In this document: in pieces, positions 1 to 11,068 of the stretch
How the letters are laid out: each line of letters starts with the position of its first letter
Position numbering within the stretch: the stretch's first letter is position 1
Origin: Martelella lutilitoris
GTDB taxonomy: Bacteria; Pseudomonadota; Alphaproteobacteria; Rhizobiales; Rhizobiaceae
Direction of reading: 5' to 3'
NCBI RefSeq assembly: GCF_005924265.1
Contig: NZ_VCLB01000005.1
Coordinates: 248,001-312,000, forward strand
DNA length: 64,000 bases
Notes under the pieces: model-generated
The model's input: only the letters and a program-made list of their open reading frames with translations
What the model was told of the DNA's origin: nothing
The model's database searches: none
Translations under genes and position numbers: made by a program

Positions 1-1
1 G

Positions 2-325
2 GGCGATGGCGATGGACGCAGGATCGCCATACTTGGCGATATGCTGGAACTTGGCGATTACGCTCACGAGGCCCATGAGGCGCTTGCCGGGCCGTTGCTT
101 TCGGCCGGCGTCACGGATGTCTGGCTTGCAGGAGACCACATCAAGGCGCTCAGGGATGCGCTCCCGGAAAGCATTGTTGTGGAATATCGGGCGAATGCCG
201 ATGAACTGGCCGAATTCGCCGTGGGCGCGGTCGCGGCCGGGGACACGGTAATGGTAAAGTCGTCAAACGGTGTGGGATTCGGCAGGATCGTCGCGAAACT
301 GACCGAGGCCTATCCCGCGCGGTGA
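2..325 (+). CDS. murF: UDP-N-acetylmuramoyl-tripeptide--D-alanyl-D-alanine ligase, C-terminal part
   Basis: The last 107 residues of MurF, cut by the window edge. MurF is the cytoplasmic ligase that adds D-Ala-D-Ala to UDP-MurNAc-tripeptide and so completes the precursor used by MraY. The frame is open from base 2 and begins with the C-terminal Mur-ligase motif GRRIAILGDMLELG, followed by an HEAHEALAGPL helix typical of the third Mur ligase domain. It ends at TGA 323-325, 133 bases before mraY. Position at the head of the murF-mraY-murD order supports the name. Only the C-terminal domain can be judged; the ATP-binding motif lies outside the window. Confidence 0.9.
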   Translation, partial: GDGDGRRIAILGDMLELGDYAHEAHEALAGPLLSAGVTDVWLAGDHIKALRDALPESIVVEYRANADELAEFAVGAVAAGDTVMVKSSNGVGFGRIVAKLTEAYPAR

Positions 326-393
326 TAAACCGCTGATAAACTTTTTTCGTGGTAAACAGACCTTTGATATGCCGCGAGATACGCAATTTTGAA

Positions 394-430
394 GCGCCGG
401 TTTCGTCCCGTTCGGGGCTCGAACCGGCGC
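394..430 (+). other. Intercistronic hairpin between murF and mraY
   Basis: GCGCCGGTTTCG (394-405) pairs with CGAACCGGCGC (420-430) with one bulged T, and CCC/GGG can pair inside. No T-run follows, so a simple intrinsic terminator is unlikely. It may stabilise mRNA ends or be a processing site 29 bases before the mraY start. Confidence 0.5.
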
Positions 431-458
431 GTTCCGCCGTCGCTGGAAAGGGGCGTTC

Positions 459-1559
459 ATGCTGATTTGGCTTGTGGAGCTGTCCGACAAGTTCCAGTTT
501 TTCAATCTGTTCCGCTATATCACCTTCCGTTCCGGCGCAGCCGTTTTTACCTCGGCCCTGATCGTCTTCCTGTTCGGACCGCGCATCATCGCGGCCTTGC
601 GAATCAGGCAGGGCAAGGGGCAGCCGATCCGCGCCGACGGACCGCAGACGCATTTCAAGAAGGCCGGAACGCCGACCATGGGCGGGCTGATGATCCTTGC
701 CGGCATCGTCGGTTCCGCGCTGTTGTGGGCGGATCTTTCCAACGCCTATGTGGTCGCAACGCTGCTGGTCACGCTGGGCTTCGGCGCGATCGGCTTTTAT
801 GACGACTATCTCAAGGTCACCAAACAGTCCGACAAGGGCTTTTCCGGAAGACGCCGCCTGTTCTTCGAATTCATCATCGCCGGCGTTGCCGTTGCCTTCA
901 TGATGTATGCCGCCAATCTGGCTTCGATCGACGGCGCGACGCTCGGCTCGGCGCTGACCTTTCCCTTCTTCAAGGACGTGATCATCGATCTTGGCTGGTT
1001 CTTCATCCCCTTCGGCGCCTTCGTCATCGTTGCCGCAGGCAATTCGGTGAACTTGACCGACGGCCTTGACGGGCTTGCGACCGTGCCGGTGATCATCGCC
1101 TCCGGCTCCTTCGCGCTGATCGCCTATGTCGTCGGCAACTCGGTTTTCGCCACCTATCTGCAGATCAATTACGTCCCCGGCACGGGCGAACTCGTGGTGC
1201 TGCTCTCCGCCGTTATCGGCGCCTGCATGGGCTTCTTGTGGTTCAACGCGCCGCCGGCCGCGATTTTCATGGGCGATACCGGTTCGCTGGCGCTTGGCGG
1301 GCTGATCGGCTCGGTCGCCGTTGCCACCAAGCATGAGATCGTCATGGCGATCATTTGCGGCCTGTTCGTGCTCGAGGCGCTGTCCGTGATCATCCAGGTC
1401 GCCGTCTACAAGAAGACCGCCAAGCGGGTGTTCCTGATGGCGCCGATCCACCACCATTTCGAAAAGCTCGGCTGGACCGAGAGCCAGGTGGTGATCCGCT
1501 TCTGGATCATCTCCTTCGGCCTTGCCATGATCGGCCTTTCGACCCTGAAGCTTCGATAG
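459..1559 (+). CDS. mraY: Phospho-MurNAc-pentapeptide transferase
   Basis: Integral membrane enzyme that transfers phospho-MurNAc-pentapeptide from UDP to undecaprenyl phosphate, making lipid I on the inner face of the cytoplasmic membrane. The protein has 366 aa, the usual length, with about ten hydrophobic segments. Family motifs are intact: the Asp pair in FYDDYLKV (about residue 115), [10 protein letters not shown] (about 198), [11 protein letters not shown] (about 270) and the histidine cluster HHHFEKLGW (about 331). A GGAAAGGGG ribosome-binding site stands just upstream of ATG 459. MurD follows after 11 bases, so translation is probably coupled. Confidence 0.98.
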   Translation: MLIWLVELSDKFQFFNLFRYITFRSGAAVFTSALIVFLFGPRIIAALRIRQGKGQPIRADGPQTHFKKAGTPTMGGLMILAGIVGSALLWADLSNAYVVATLLVTLGFGAIGFYDDYLKVTKQSDKGFSGRRRLFFEFIIAGVAVAFMMYAANLASIDGATLGSALTFPFFKDVIIDLGWFFIPFGAFVIVAAGNSVNLTDGLDGLATVPVIIASGSFALIAYVVGNSVFATYLQINYVPGTGELVVLLSAVIGACMGFLWFNAPPAAIFMGDTGSLALGGLIGSVAVATKHEIVMAIICGLFVLEALSVIIQVAVYKKTAKRVFLMAPIHHHFEKLGWTESQVVIRFWIISFGLAMIGLSTLKLR

Positions 1560-1570
1560 GAAAATAATCC

Positions 1571-2977
1571 GTGATCCCGGTCTCCGTCTTTTCCGGCAAA
1601 AAGGTCGCCCTCTTCGGGCTCGGCGGCTCGGGCCTTGCAAGCGCGAGGGCGCTGGTTGCCGGCGGCGCGGATGTCGCGGCCTTTGACGATCGCGAGGAGA
1701 GCCGTGCGGCCGCCGATGCGGCAGGCATTCCGCTGGTCGACCTGAAGGCTGCGGACTGGAGCGGCTTCGACGCGCTTGTCCTGGCCCCCGGCGTGCCGCT
1801 CACCCATCCCAAACCGCACTGGACCGTGGAACTGGCCAAAGCCGCCGGCGTCGAGATCATCGGCGATATCGAGCTGTTTGTCCGCGAACGTCGCGCGACC
1901 TGCGCGCAAGCAAAGCTGATCGCGATCACCGGCACGAACGGCAAATCGACGACGACGGCGCTGATCGGCCATATTTTGAAGGAAGCCGGGCGCGACGCTC
2001 AGGTCGGCGGCAATATCGGCCGCGCGGTACTCGATCTTGAGACGCTGTCGCCGGAGCGCTTCTACGTGGTCGAGTGCTCTTCCTACCAGATCGACCTCGC
2101 GCCGACGCTTGATGCCGATGTCGGCCTTCTGTTGAACCTCACGCCGGACCATCTCGACCGACACGGCGACATGGACCGCTATGCGGCGATCAAGGAGCGG
2201 CTGGTTGCCGGCGCTGAGACCGCGGTCGTCGGCGCTGATGACGATTATTGCCGCGCCATTGCCCGCCGTCTGATCGATGCCGGCCATGCGGTGGTCCCGG
2301 TTTCGGCTGATATCACCCATGCCGAGGCGGGTCTTGCCTTCGACGGGCGGGCCATTGTGTCTGCCGAGGATGGCCGCGTGGTCGTCGATCTTTCCGGTCA
2401 TACGGTTTTGCGCGGCGCGCATAACGGCCAGAACGTCGCCGCGGCGTTCGCCGCCTGCCGTGCAGTCGGGCTTTCGGACGCTGAAATCCGCGCCAGAATC
2501 GCGACGTTCAAGGGTCTGGCGCATCGCATGCAGCCGATCGCGCGGCGCGGCAAGGTGCTGTTCGTCAATGATTCCAAGGCGACGAATGCGGAAGCCGCGG
2601 CGCCTGCACTGAAGACCTTCGACACGATCTACTGGATTGCCGGCGGGCGGGCGAAGCAGGGCGGCATTGCCGCGCTTGAGACCTTCTTCCCGAAGATCAT
2701 CAAAACCTATCTGATCGGGGAGGCGGCAGACGCCTTCGCCGGGACGCTTTCCGGCAAGAGCGAAATCGTGCTGTCCGGCACTTTGGAGCAGGCCGTCAAT
2801 GACGCGGCCGCCGACGCGGCGGCAAGCGAAGCGGCGACGCCGGTCGTGCTCCTGTCGCCGGCCTGCGCCAGTTTCGATCAGTTCAGAAGTTTCGAGAAAC
2901 GCGGAGACGCCTTCGTCAGCGCCGTGATGGCGCTTGATGGCGTGAGCCCGCCAGATGAAACCGTCAGGGGGAAGTAA
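1571..2977 (+). CDS. murD: UDP-N-acetylmuramoyl-L-alanine--D-glutamate ligase
   Basis: Cytoplasmic ATP-dependent ligase adding D-glutamate to UDP-MurNAc-L-Ala. 468 aa with a GTG start at 1571, 11 bases after mraY. Visible features are an N-terminal Rossmann-like nucleotide-binding segment ([15 protein letters not shown]), the Mur ligase P-loop [11 protein letters not shown] near residue 121, the [10 protein letters not shown] motif of the central domain, and a C-terminal domain with [11 protein letters not shown]. Only 3 bases separate it from ftsW, so it lies within the dcw transcription unit. GTG is the only sensible start because it precedes the conserved N-terminus directly. Confidence 0.97.
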   Translation: MIPVSVFSGKKVALFGLGGSGLASARALVAGGADVAAFDDREESRAAADAAGIPLVDLKAADWSGFDALVLAPGVPLTHPKPHWTVELAKAAGVEIIGDIELFVRERRATCAQAKLIAITGTNGKSTTTALIGHILKEAGRDAQVGGNIGRAVLDLETLSPERFYVVECSSYQIDLAPTLDADVGLLLNLTPDHLDRHGDMDRYAAIKERLVAGAETAVVGADDDYCRAIARRLIDAGHAVVPVSADITHAEAGLAFDGRAIVSAEDGRVVVDLSGHTVLRGAHNGQNVAAAFAACRAVGLSDAEIRARIATFKGLAHRMQPIARRGKVLFVNDSKATNAEAAAPALKTFDTIYWIAGGRAKQGGIAALETFFPKIIKTYLIGEAADAFAGTLSGKSEIVLSGTLEQAVNDAAADAAASEAATPVVLLSPACASFDQFRSFEKRGDAFVSAVMALDGVSPPDETVRGK

Positions 2978-2980
2978 GCC

Positions 2981-4141
2981 ATGGTCTCTCGCGTTCAACG
3001 CGGTCCGATCGCGGACTGGTTCTGGACCATCGACCGATGGCTGCTCGCGGCCTTCATCGCGCTGATGGGCATCGGTTTCATGCTCTCCTTCGCGGCTTCG
3101 CCCGCCGTTGCCGATCGCCTCGGCTATGACAGTTTCCACTTCGTCCGCCGCCATGCAATCTTTCTCGCGCCGTCGCTTGCGGTGATGATCGGGCTTTCCT
3201 TCTGCTCGCCGCGGATGATCCGCCGGCTTGCCGTGATCATCCTGATCGGCTCGCTGATGGCGATGGTGGCGACGCTTTTTGTCGGCACGGCCAATAATGG
3301 CTCGCGGCGCTGGATCGTGCTCGCCGGTTTTTCCGTGCAGCCGTCCGAGTTCCTCAAACCCGCCTTCGCCGTTGTCTGCGCCTGGCTGTTTGCCGAACAT
3401 CATCGTTATCCCGAAATTCCCGGCAATCTCTTCGCCGGGCTGCTGTTCATCATCTCGGCCGTTCTTCTGATCGCCCAGCCGGATTTCGGCCAGACCGTGC
3501 TTCTCGGCATCGTTTGGGGCGGCATCTTCTTCATGGCCGGCATGTCGTGGATCTGGATCGCCGGTCTCGGCGGCGCCGGCGTTGCCGGCTTTCTCGCGGC
3601 CTATACCTGGCTCCCGCACGTGACCTCGCGTATCGACCGGTTCCTCACCGGCGAGGGCGACAATCTCCAGGTGGAATTGGCGGCCAAGGCCATTCAGCAT
3701 GGCGGACTTTTCGGCCTCGGGCCGGGCGAGGGCATCGTCAAGCGCCGCCTCCCCGACAGCCATACGGACTTCGTCTTCTCCGTCGCGGCGGAAGAGTTCG
3801 GCATCCTGTTTTGCATGTTCATCGTCGCGATCTTCGCCTTCATCGTGCTGCGCGGCCTGACCCATGCCTATCGCGAGCGCGATGACTTCGCCCGCTTTGC
3901 CGTCGCCGGCCTCGTGCTGCAGATCGGCATGCAGTCGATCATCAATATCGGCGTCGCGTTGCAGCTGATGCCGGCCAAGGGCATGACCCTGCCGCTGATC
4001 TCGGCCGGCGGCTCGTCGATGATCGCGACCTGCGTCGGCGCGGGCTTCATCCTGGCACTGACGCGTCACCGGCCTGAAAAGCGCGCCCGCCAGGACCATT
4101 TCTTTCAGCCGGGCCGATCGCGCGGCGTGCCGGCGGAATAG
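2981..4141 (+). CDS. ftsW: Lipid II polymerase / division SEDS protein FtsW
   Basis: SEDS-family glycan polymerase of the divisome, working with a class B penicillin-binding protein (FtsI, not in this window) to polymerise lipid II at the septum. 386 aa with about ten predicted membrane segments. Family signatures are GSRRWIVLAGFSVQPSEFLK (about residues 105-125), the extracellular-loop LPDSHTDFVFSVAAEEFG and the C-terminal GGSSMIATCVGAG. The C-terminal tail is short and basic. Start ATG 2981 lies 3 bases after murD. The position between murD and murG is the standard dcw order and separates it from RodA. Confidence 0.96.
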   Translation: MVSRVQRGPIADWFWTIDRWLLAAFIALMGIGFMLSFAASPAVADRLGYDSFHFVRRHAIFLAPSLAVMIGLSFCSPRMIRRLAVIILIGSLMAMVATLFVGTANNGSRRWIVLAGFSVQPSEFLKPAFAVVCAWLFAEHHRYPEIPGNLFAGLLFIISAVLLIAQPDFGQTVLLGIVWGGIFFMAGMSWIWIAGLGGAGVAGFLAAYTWLPHVTSRIDRFLTGEGDNLQVELAAKAIQHGGLFGLGPGEGIVKRRLPDSHTDFVFSVAAEEFGILFCMFIVAIFAFIVLRGLTHAYRERDDFARFAVAGLVLQIGMQSIINIGVALQLMPAKGMTLPLISAGGSSMIATCVGAGFILALTRHRPEKRARQDHFFQPGRSRGVPAE

Positions 4142-4150
4142 GTTTTTACC

Positions 4151-5266
4151 ATGGAAAGCAAGCTCTTCTTCCTCGCCGCCGGAGGGACCGGCGGCCATGT
4201 GTTTCCGGCAGAAGCCCTGGCGCATGAACTGATCCGCCGGGGCCACACGGTCCATCTGGTGACAGATAGTCGCGCCGAGCGCTATTCGGGGAACTTCCCG
4301 GCGGACGAAATCCACGTCGTGCCTTCGGCTACGATCGGTTCGAAGAACCCGCTCTCGATCATCAAGGCGGGGTTCACCCTGTTCAAGGGCTCGCGTGTGG
4401 CGCGGTCGCTGTTTGCCGAATACCGGCCTGCCGCCGTGATCGGTTTTGGCGGCTATCCGACGGTGCCTCCGCTTTACGCCGCAGCAGCCAGCGGCATTCC
4501 GACCATGCTGCATGAGCAGAACGCGGTGATGGGGCGCGCCAACAAGATGCTGGCGCCGCGCGTCAACGCCATTGCCGGCGGGTTTCTGACGGCTGAAGGC
4601 GAACCGCTCAGCGCCAAGATATTCCAGACCGGCAATCCGGTGCGGCCCGCCGTTCTGGAGGCCGCGGCGACAGCCTATGGCGAGCGGACGGCGGACGCGC
4701 CGTTCAACCTCCTTGTCTTCGGCGGAAGCCAGGGGGCGCATTTCTTCGCCGATGCGGTTCCCGATGCGCTTTCCCGTCTTGCGCCGGAGCTGCGGGCGCT
4801 CATCCGGGTGACGCAGCAGGCGCGGCCGGAAGATGTCGATCAGGTGACCGCGCGTTTTGCCGAACTCGGCGTGCCGGCGGAAATCTCGCCCTTCTTTTCC
4901 GACATGGCCCGGCGGATCGCCGAGGCGCATCTCGTCGTCTGCCGCTCGGGCGCCTCGACGGTCTCTGAAATTTCCGTTATCGGACGGCCGGCGATCTATG
5001 TGCCCTATCCCCATGCGCTCGATCATGACCAGGCGGCCAATGCGGCGCTGGTTTCGGCAAACGGCGGGGCAGAGGTCGTGCGGCAGGCGGAACTGACGGA
5101 AGAGCGCTTTGCGGAATTATTAACCGAAGCGGTGAATGATCCGGAGAAACTGTCCGCCGCGGCGCTGGCGGCGAAGAATGCTGGCAAACCCGACGCGACG
5201 GAACGGCTCGCCGATATGGCTGAGGCGCTTGCGTCGGGCAGGAAGATTGAAGGAACGGAAAGATGA
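4151..5266 (+). CDS. murG: UDP-GlcNAc--lipid I N-acetylglucosaminyltransferase
   Basis: Peripheral membrane GT28 glycosyltransferase that converts lipid I to lipid II by adding GlcNAc. 371 aa. The glycine-rich loop [13 protein letters not shown] (residues 11-23) and a second one in [18 protein letters not shown] are the two phosphate-binding loops of the family. The UDP-GlcNAc binding region is [11 protein letters not shown], with [14 protein letters not shown] just after it. The start is ATG 4151, nine bases after ftsW. The stop overlaps the murC start by four bases (ATGA), a sign of translational coupling. Confidence 0.97.
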   Translation: MESKLFFLAAGGTGGHVFPAEALAHELIRRGHTVHLVTDSRAERYSGNFPADEIHVVPSATIGSKNPLSIIKAGFTLFKGSRVARSLFAEYRPAAVIGFGGYPTVPPLYAAAASGIPTMLHEQNAVMGRANKMLAPRVNAIAGGFLTAEGEPLSAKIFQTGNPVRPAVLEAAATAYGERTADAPFNLLVFGGSQGAHFFADAVPDALSRLAPELRALIRVTQQARPEDVDQVTARFAELGVPAEISPFFSDMARRIAEAHLVVCRSGASTVSEISVIGRPAIYVPYPHALDHDQAANAALVSANGGAEVVRQAELTEERFAELLTEAVNDPEKLSAAALAAKNAGKPDATERLADMAEALASGRKIEGTER

Positions 5267-6663
5267 AAATGCCTCAGGCGATCGGTGTCGTTCATTTTGT
5301 CGGCATCGGAGGTATCGGCATGAGCGGCATCGCCGAGGTCCTGAAGAATCTCGGCTACAAGGTGCAGGGCTCCGACCAGGCTGAAAGCGCCAATGTCCAG
5401 CGGCTGCGCGAGAAGGGCATTGCCGTTTCCATCGGACACAGGCCCGAGAACCTGGGCGATGCGGAAGTCGTCGTCGTTTCCTCGGCGATCAAACGCGCCA
5501 ATCCCGAGCTCGTCGCCGCCCGCGAGAGGCACCTGCCTGTGGTGCGCCGCGCGGAGATGCTGGCTGAACTGATGCGCTTTCGCGATGCGATCGCCATTGG
5601 CGGCACCCATGGCAAGACCACGACCACCTCGATGGTTGCCGCGCTGCTTGATGCCGGCAATCTTGATCCGACCGTGATCAATGGCGGCATCATCAATGCC
5701 TATGGCACCAATGCGCGCATGGGCGAGGGGGACTGGATGGTGGTCGAGGCGGATGAATCCGACGGCACCTTCCTGAAACTGCCTGCCGAGATCGCCGTCG
5801 TCACCAATATCGATCCCGAACATCTCGACCATTATGGCACGTTTGACGGCGTGCGCGCCGCTTTCCGCCAGTTTGTCGAGAACGTGCCGTTCTACGGCTG
5901 CGGCGTGCTCTGCCTTGATCATCCGGAGGTGCAGTCGCTTGTCGGCCAGATCGAGGACCGGCGCATCGTCACCTATGGCGAGAACCGCCAGGCCGATGTG
6001 CGCTTTTCCAATATCCGCAACGAGGGCATCCATACGATCTTCGACGTCGATATCCGCCGGCGTCGCCGGCCTTCGGTGAAGCTCGAAAACCTGGCGTTGC
6101 CGATGCCCGGCCGCCACAATGTGTCGAACGCGACGGCGGCCATTGCCGTTGCCGACCGGCTGCATATCTCCGAAGACGACATCCGCAAGGGGCTTGCGGC
6201 CTTTGGCGGCGTCAAGCGGCGGTTCACGCTGGTCGGAACCTGGAATGATGTGCAGATTTTCGATGATTACGGCCATCACCCGGTCGAGATCCGCTCCGTC
6301 CTGCGCGCCGCGCGCGAGGCCTGCGACGGCCGGATCATCGCCATCCATCAGCCGCATCGTTATTCGCGGCTGGAAAGCCTGTTCGAGGATTTCACCAATT
6401 GCTTCAATGATGCCGACACGGTTTTCATCGCCCCCGTCTATGCGGCCGGCGAAGACCCGCGCGAAGGCTATGACGGCGAAACGCTCGCTGCCGGCATCAG
6501 GGCCGCCGGTCATCGCGACGCGCGCTATCTTGCCGCCGAGGAAGAATTGGCGGCGCGCATCGCCGGCATTGCCAAACCCGGCGATTTCGTTGTCATGCTC
6601 GGGGCCGGCAGCATTACCCAGTGGGCCGCGCGGCTTCCCTCTTCGCTTCAGAACATGAACTGA
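5263..6663 (+). CDS. murC: UDP-N-acetylmuramate--L-alanine ligase
   Basis: Cytoplasmic ligase for the first peptide addition to UDP-MurNAc. 466 aa, the normal length. The N-terminal nucleotide fold contains [14 protein letters not shown], the P-loop is [11 protein letters not shown] at about residue 114, and the central domain has [12 protein letters not shown] and [11 protein letters not shown]. The C-terminal domain has [12 protein letters not shown] and HQPHRYSR. Overlaps murG by four bases. MurB follows after 12 bases. Confidence 0.97.
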   Translation: MKMPQAIGVVHFVGIGGIGMSGIAEVLKNLGYKVQGSDQAESANVQRLREKGIAVSIGHRPENLGDAEVVVVSSAIKRANPELVAARERHLPVVRRAEMLAELMRFRDAIAIGGTHGKTTTTSMVAALLDAGNLDPTVINGGIINAYGTNARMGEGDWMVVEADESDGTFLKLPAEIAVVTNIDPEHLDHYGTFDGVRAAFRQFVENVPFYGCGVLCLDHPEVQSLVGQIEDRRIVTYGENRQADVRFSNIRNEGIHTIFDVDIRRRRRPSVKLENLALPMPGRHNVSNATAAIAVADRLHISEDDIRKGLAAFGGVKRRFTLVGTWNDVQIFDDYGHHPVEIRSVLRAAREACDGRIIAIHQPHRYSRLESLFEDFTNCFNDADTVFIAPVYAAGEDPREGYDGETLAAGIRAAGHRDARYLAAEEELAARIAGIAKPGDFVVMLGAGSITQWAARLPSSLQNMN

Positions 6664-6675
6664 TGGAGCGCGCCC

Positions 6676-7644
6676 ATGTTTGACGGCAAAGGTCTGATTG
6701 ACAGGCTCGGCAAGGCCGCATCCGAACTGAGGGGCCGGCTCGTCCCCAATACGGCGATGGAGCGGGTCACCTGGCTGCGCGCCGGCGGTCCTGCCGAGCT
6801 TCTGTTCCAGCCGCTCGACGAGGACGACCTGCGGCTGTTTCTGCGGGCGCTTCCGGCAGATGTGCCATTGAGCGTCATCGGCGTCGGCTCGAATCTCCTG
6901 GTGCGCGACGGCGGGCTTTCCGGCGCGGTGGTGCGCCTTTCGGCCAAGGGGTTTGGTCAGCAGGAGATGGCGGGCGAGAACCGGATCATCGCCGGCGCGA
7001 TTTCACCGGACAAGCATATCGCCGGTTTCGCCATGGATCAGGGCATTGGCGGGTTCGCCTTCATGTATGGCATTCCCGGCTCGCTCGGGGGCGCGCTGGC
7101 GATGAATGCCGGTGCCCACGGCACGGAAATTTCGGAACGCGTCGTCGAGATCTACGGCATGAACCGAAAGGGCGAGACGGTGACGATCCCGCGCGAGGCG
7201 ATGCGCTATGGCTATCGCTCCGCCGCCGTGCCGAAGGGCGTGATCTTCACTGGCGCCCTGCTTGAGGGCTTTGCCCGGGAACGGTCTGTGATTCGCGACG
7301 AGATGGAAGCGGTGCGGCATCATCGCGAGACCGTTCAGCCTGTGCAGGAGAAGACCGGCGGCTCGACCTTCAAGAACCCGGACGGCCAGTCGGCCTGGCG
7401 GCTGATTGACGAGGCCGGCTGTCGCGGGTTGATGATCGGCGGGGCGCAGATGTCGCCGATGCACTGCAATTTCATGATCAATCGCGGCAATGCGTCGGCC
7501 TATGATCTGGAATATCTCGGCGAGACCGTGCGCGAGCGCGTCTATAACCACTCGGGCATCCTGCTGGAATGGGAAATCCGGCGCGTCGGACGTTTCCTCG
7601 CCGGCCGCGATATCTACGAATTCGTGCCCCAGGATCTGGATTGA
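6676..7644 (+). CDS. murB: UDP-N-acetylenolpyruvoylglucosamine reductase
   Basis: FAD enzyme that reduces UDP-GlcNAc-enolpyruvate to UDP-MurNAc with NADPH. 322 aa. It shows the VAO-type FAD fold: [12 protein letters not shown] and [15 protein letters not shown] near the N-terminus, then [18 protein letters not shown]. In the C-terminal part [10 protein letters not shown] carries the proton-donor serine, and the sequence closes with a glutamate-containing [15 protein letters not shown]. It has the compact form (type II, as in B. subtilis and rhizobia) that lacks the extra loop of the E. coli protein. It lies 12 bases after murC. Confidence 0.96.
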   Translation: MFDGKGLIDRLGKAASELRGRLVPNTAMERVTWLRAGGPAELLFQPLDEDDLRLFLRALPADVPLSVIGVGSNLLVRDGGLSGAVVRLSAKGFGQQEMAGENRIIAGAISPDKHIAGFAMDQGIGGFAFMYGIPGSLGGALAMNAGAHGTEISERVVEIYGMNRKGETVTIPREAMRYGYRSAAVPKGVIFTGALLEGFARERSVIRDEMEAVRHHRETVQPVQEKTGGSTFKNPDGQSAWRLIDEAGCRGLMIGGAQMSPMHCNFMINRGNASAYDLEYLGETVRERVYNHSGILLEWEIRRVGRFLAGRDIYEFVPQDLD

Positions 7645-7856
7645 GACCTCTTGCCCGAAAGCCCCTGGGGGCGGGGCGGTAGCGCTGTCAGGCAAGGCTA
7701 AAAGCCTCAACCTGAACAGCTTTTTCTCATCCGGTTAACCAAAGTAAACGCTTCATTAACCATCCTCCTTCACTAATGGGGATACGAAACGCTTTCCTCA
7801 AAAAAGCGGTATTCCAGGTGTTGGTCCGGCTTTTGCCGGCAAAGGCGGGGACGGGT

Positions 7857-8780
7857 ATGAGTTCCGGAAATGTGGCTGTATTAATGGGCGGATTTTCCTC
7901 CGAGCGTCAGGTCAGCCTGGCATCGGGAAAGTCCTGCGCCGACGCGCTGGAGGCCGAAGGCTTCCGCGTCAGCCGGATCGACGTGACCCGCGATGTCGCC
8001 ACCGTGCTCTCCGAACTGAAGCCCGATGTCGCCTTCAATGCGCTTCACGGCCCCTTCGGCGAAGACGGGAAGGTGCAGGGCATCCTCGAATATCTTGAAA
8101 TCCCCTATACCCATTCCGGTGTGCTGGCCTCGGCGCTGGCCATGGACAAGGCCCAGGCCAAGCGGGTTGCTGCCGCTTGCGGCGTTCCGGTTGCGGACAG
8201 CCTTATTCTTCAGCGCGGCGAGATCGGCAATCGCCATCCGATGGCGCCGCCCTATGTCCTGAAGCCGATCAACGAGGGCTCGTCCTTCGGCGTGCTGATC
8301 GTCGACGAGGACCAGGCAAATCCGCCGCAATCGATCTCGTCTGACGAATGGACCTTCGGCGAGAAGATCATGGTCGAGCGCTTCATCAAGGGCCGCGAAT
8401 TCACCTGCGGGGTGATGGACGGCACGGCGCTTTGCGTGACCGAGATCGTTCCCGTCGGCCAGAAATTCTACGATTTCGACGCCAAATATCGGCCCGGCGG
8501 ATCGAAACACATTCTGCCCGCGGAAATTAAACCGAATATTTACCAAAAGATTCAATCATTGGCCGTTCAGGCGCATCAGGCAATCGGGTGCCGCGGCGTT
8601 TCCCGTTCGGATTTCCGTTTCGACGAGACGCTGGGCGAAGACGGCATCATCTGGCTGGAGGTGAACACCCAGCCCGGGATGACCGAAACCTCTCTGGTTC
8701 CCGAAATGGCTGCAGATGCCGGCTATGATTTTGGTGCATTTCTCCGGTGGATGGTGGAGGACGCTTCGTGTTTGCGATGA
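7857..8780 (+). CDS. ddl: D-alanine--D-alanine ligase
   Basis: ATP-grasp enzyme making the D-Ala-D-Ala dipeptide used by MurF. I take ATG 7857 (307 aa). An ATG at 7776 is in frame but would add 27 residues ahead of the conserved [19 protein letters not shown], which normally begins within the first few residues, and GGGGACGGGT stands just before 7857. Catalytic features are the SSERQVSL serine loop, [21 protein letters not shown], and the metal-binding [13 protein letters not shown] near the C-terminus. A 212-base gap separates it from murB, so a promoter inside the cluster is possible. The stop overlaps the beginning of ftsQ. Confidence 0.95.
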   Translation: MSSGNVAVLMGGFSSERQVSLASGKSCADALEAEGFRVSRIDVTRDVATVLSELKPDVAFNALHGPFGEDGKVQGILEYLEIPYTHSGVLASALAMDKAQAKRVAAACGVPVADSLILQRGEIGNRHPMAPPYVLKPINEGSSFGVLIVDEDQANPPQSISSDEWTFGEKIMVERFIKGREFTCGVMDGTALCVTEIVPVGQKFYDFDAKYRPGGSKHILPAEIKPNIYQKIQSLAVQAHQAIGCRGVSRSDFRFDETLGEDGIIWLEVNTQPGMTETSLVPEMAADAGYDFGAFLRWMVEDASCLR

Positions 8781-9694
8781 AGGCGAAAAAGGGCGATACG
8801 GTCGATCACGGCCGCAGCGAACCCGTCGGTCGGGGCGGCGTCCTGCCGCGCCCCGTCAGGCGCGTGGTCCGCGTTTCGACCGGCCTTCTCACGGGCCGCA
8901 CGCCCGTGCCGCGCCATGCGGGAAGCCTTGCCGCGCTGGTGTTTTTCGTTGCCGTCGGCGCCAATGCGATTGCCGTTGCCGACAAGGGGGATCTGGTTCG
9001 CCGCGCTGCGTTCCAGCTCGCCGGTTTTGCCGTCGAGGACATCGAGATTTCCGGCAACCAGGAGACATCCGAGATCGCCATTTTGCAGAGCCTCGGCCTT
9101 GAAGGCGCCTATTCGCTGCGCGGCATCGACGTCCAGCTCGCGCGCGGCCAGCTTCTGAACCTGCCCTGGGTGGCGGAAGCCGATGTGCGCAAGATCTACC
9201 CCTCGACGCTGAAGATCACGCTCACCGAACGCGAGCCCTATGCGCTCTGGCAGCAGGAAGACGGCCGCACGCTTATGATCGAGCAGAACGGCAATGTCAT
9301 CGGCCCGCTCAGCGCGCCGAAATTCCGCAGGCTGCCGCTGGTTCTCGGTCAGGGCGGCAATTTTGCCGCCGCCGAAATCGGCGACCTGCTGGAAGGCTGG
9401 CCGGCGCTTTCCGACCGCGTGCGCGCCTACAAGCGCGTCGACGGCCGCCGCTGGGACCTCTACCTCGACAACGGCATGATCGTGAAGCTGCCGCAGAAGC
9501 AGACGGAAGCCGCTCTCGTGCGCCTCAGGGGGCTTGAGGAAAGCCGGTCGATCCTGGAACGCGAGATCGCCGCCGTCGATCTCAGGCTTGACGACCGGAT
9601 CGCGATCCAGCTGACGGCCGAGGCCATGGAGAAGCGACAGGCGGCGACCGAAGCGCTCGAGAAAACATTCAAGAACAAGGGGAGGCGCCTGTGA
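8768..9694 (+). CDS. ftsQ: Cell division protein FtsQ
   Basis: Bitopic divisome protein linking early cytoplasmic and late periplasmic division proteins. 308 aa from GTG 8768. That start is chosen because GGAGG (8756-8760) lies seven bases ahead; ATG 8777, which overlaps the ddl stop as ATGA, is a weaker alternative. A basic cytoplasmic N-terminus of about 50 residues is followed by one membrane segment ([18 protein letters not shown]) and a POTRA domain that starts at [17 protein letters not shown]. The C-terminal half is the beta domain that contacts FtsB/FtsL, ending in a charged helix. FtsA overlaps by four bases (GTGA). Confidence 0.93.
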   Translation: MFAMKAKKGDTVDHGRSEPVGRGGVLPRPVRRVVRVSTGLLTGRTPVPRHAGSLAALVFFVAVGANAIAVADKGDLVRRAAFQLAGFAVEDIEISGNQETSEIAILQSLGLEGAYSLRGIDVQLARGQLLNLPWVAEADVRKIYPSTLKITLTEREPYALWQQEDGRTLMIEQNGNVIGPLSAPKFRRLPLVLGQGGNFAAAEIGDLLEGWPALSDRVRAYKRVDGRRWDLYLDNGMIVKLPQKQTEAALVRLRGLEESRSILEREIAAVDLRLDDRIAIQLTAEAMEKRQAATEALEKTFKNKGRRL

Positions 9695-11010
9695 GCCTGT
9701 TCGGCAACGCCGGCTTCGGCCGGGCGAAACCCCTTTCCGCGAAGAAGACCCATATCGTCAGCGTGCTGGATATCGGTTCGTCCAAGATCGTCTGCATGAT
9801 CGCCCGGCTGACGCCGCGCGCCGAAAGCCAGATCCTGCCGGGCCGCACCCACAATATCGAGATCATCGGTATCGGTCATCAGCGCTCGCAGGGCATCAAG
9901 AGCGGCGTCATCGTCAATCTCGACGCGGCCGAACATGTTATCCGGCTTGCCGTCGACGCGGCGGAAAGCATGGCGGGGATCACGATCGACAGCCTGATCG
10001 TCAACGTCTCGGCCGGTCGCATCAAGAGCGATACCTATACAGCGGCGATCGATCTCGGTGGTCAGGACGTCGATGCCTCGGATCTGCGCCGCGTTCTGTC
10101 GGCGGTCTCGCGCCGCTCGGTCAATGATGAGCGCCAGGTTCTGCACTCCCTGCCGGCCGGCTTCACGCTGGACGGCGAGCGCGGCATTCGCGATCCGCTC
10201 GGCATGTATGGCGAGACGCTCGGCGTCGACCTGCATGTGGTGACGGCCGAACGGCTGGCGCTGCGCAACCTCGAGCTCTGCGTTAACCGCGCCCATCTTT
10301 CGGTCGAGCGCATGGTGGCGACGCCCTATGCCAGCGGCCTTGCAGCGCTGGTCGACGATGAAGTCGAACTCGGCTGCGCGGCGATCGACATGGGCGCCGG
10401 CACCACGACCATCTCGGTCTTTTCCGAAGGCCGCCTCGTGCATACCGACGCGATCAGCCTCGGCGGTCACCATGTGACGACAGACCTTGCCCGTGGTCTT
10501 TCGACCCGGATGGAGGATGCCGAGCGGCTGAAATGCGTTCACGGCTCGACGCTTGCCTCAAGCGCCGACGAACGCGAGATGATCGCCGTGCCCTCGATCG
10601 GCCACGACGACCATGACCAGCCGCGCCAGATCTCCAAGGCGCTTCTGTCGAAGATTGTCCGGGCGCGGGTCGAGGAAACGCTCGAGCTGATCCGCGACCG
10701 CATCCAGCTTTCGGGCTATTCGGCGGTTGTCGGCAAACGGGTGGTGCTGACCGGCGGCGCAAGCCAACTGATCGGCCTTTGCGAACTCGCGCGGCGCATC
10801 CTGAGCCGCAATGTCAGAATCGGACGTCCGATGGGCGTATCCGGTCTGCCGCTTCCGGCCAAGGGCCCGTCCTTTGCCACGGCAGCGGGACTGTTGATCT
10901 ATCCGCAGCTTGCGGAAAGCGAAACCTATGGCGGCGAACAGCGGGGTTTTCTGCCATCGGGAGGCGGACGCCTGTCACGCGTCGGCCAGTGGTTGAGGGA
11001 AAGTTTTTAA
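9691..11010 (+). CDS. ftsA: Cell division protein FtsA
   Basis: Actin-like ATPase that tethers FtsZ to the membrane and recruits later divisome proteins. 439 aa with a GTG start overlapping the ftsQ stop. Actin-fold motifs are VSVLDIGSSKIVCMIA (phosphate 1), the SHS2/1C insertion, AIDMGAGTTTISVF (phosphate 2) and VVLTGGASQLIGL (adenosine). The C-terminus ends in an amphipathic, basic GQWLRESF helix suitable for membrane attachment. FtsZ follows after 58 bases with its own ribosome-binding site. Confidence 0.97.
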   Translation: MSLFGNAGFGRAKPLSAKKTHIVSVLDIGSSKIVCMIARLTPRAESQILPGRTHNIEIIGIGHQRSQGIKSGVIVNLDAAEHVIRLAVDAAESMAGITIDSLIVNVSAGRIKSDTYTAAIDLGGQDVDASDLRRVLSAVSRRSVNDERQVLHSLPAGFTLDGERGIRDPLGMYGETLGVDLHVVTAERLALRNLELCVNRAHLSVERMVATPYASGLAALVDDEVELGCAAIDMGAGTTTISVFSEGRLVHTDAISLGGHHVTTDLARGLSTRMEDAERLKCVHGSTLASSADEREMIAVPSIGHDDHDQPRQISKALLSKIVRARVEETLELIRDRIQLSGYSAVVGKRVVLTGGASQLIGLCELARRILSRNVRIGRPMGVSGLPLPAKGPSFATAAGLLIYPQLAESETYGGEQRGFLPSGGGRLSRVGQWLRESF

Positions 11011-11068
11011 AGAACACGAGAGATTGGCCGGCTTGGCGGTGCGGCCATAGCGAGAAGGAACGAAACGA

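Noticed and set aside
1406-5026. 1206-codon open frame on the minus strand opposite murD, ftsW and murG
   Set aside because: It is a shadow of codon bias in GC-rich genes on the plus strand; its translation is Arg/Asp/His-rich with no recognisable domain, and the opposite genes are certain.
7734-7761. Two TTAACC motifs before ddl, considered as a CtrA site
   Set aside because: Spacing between the TTAA parts is 18 bases instead of the 7 of the CtrA consensus.
7776-7856. Upstream in-frame start of ddl giving a 334-aa protein
   Set aside because: The extra N-terminus is outside the conserved domain, and a better-placed start exists at 7857.
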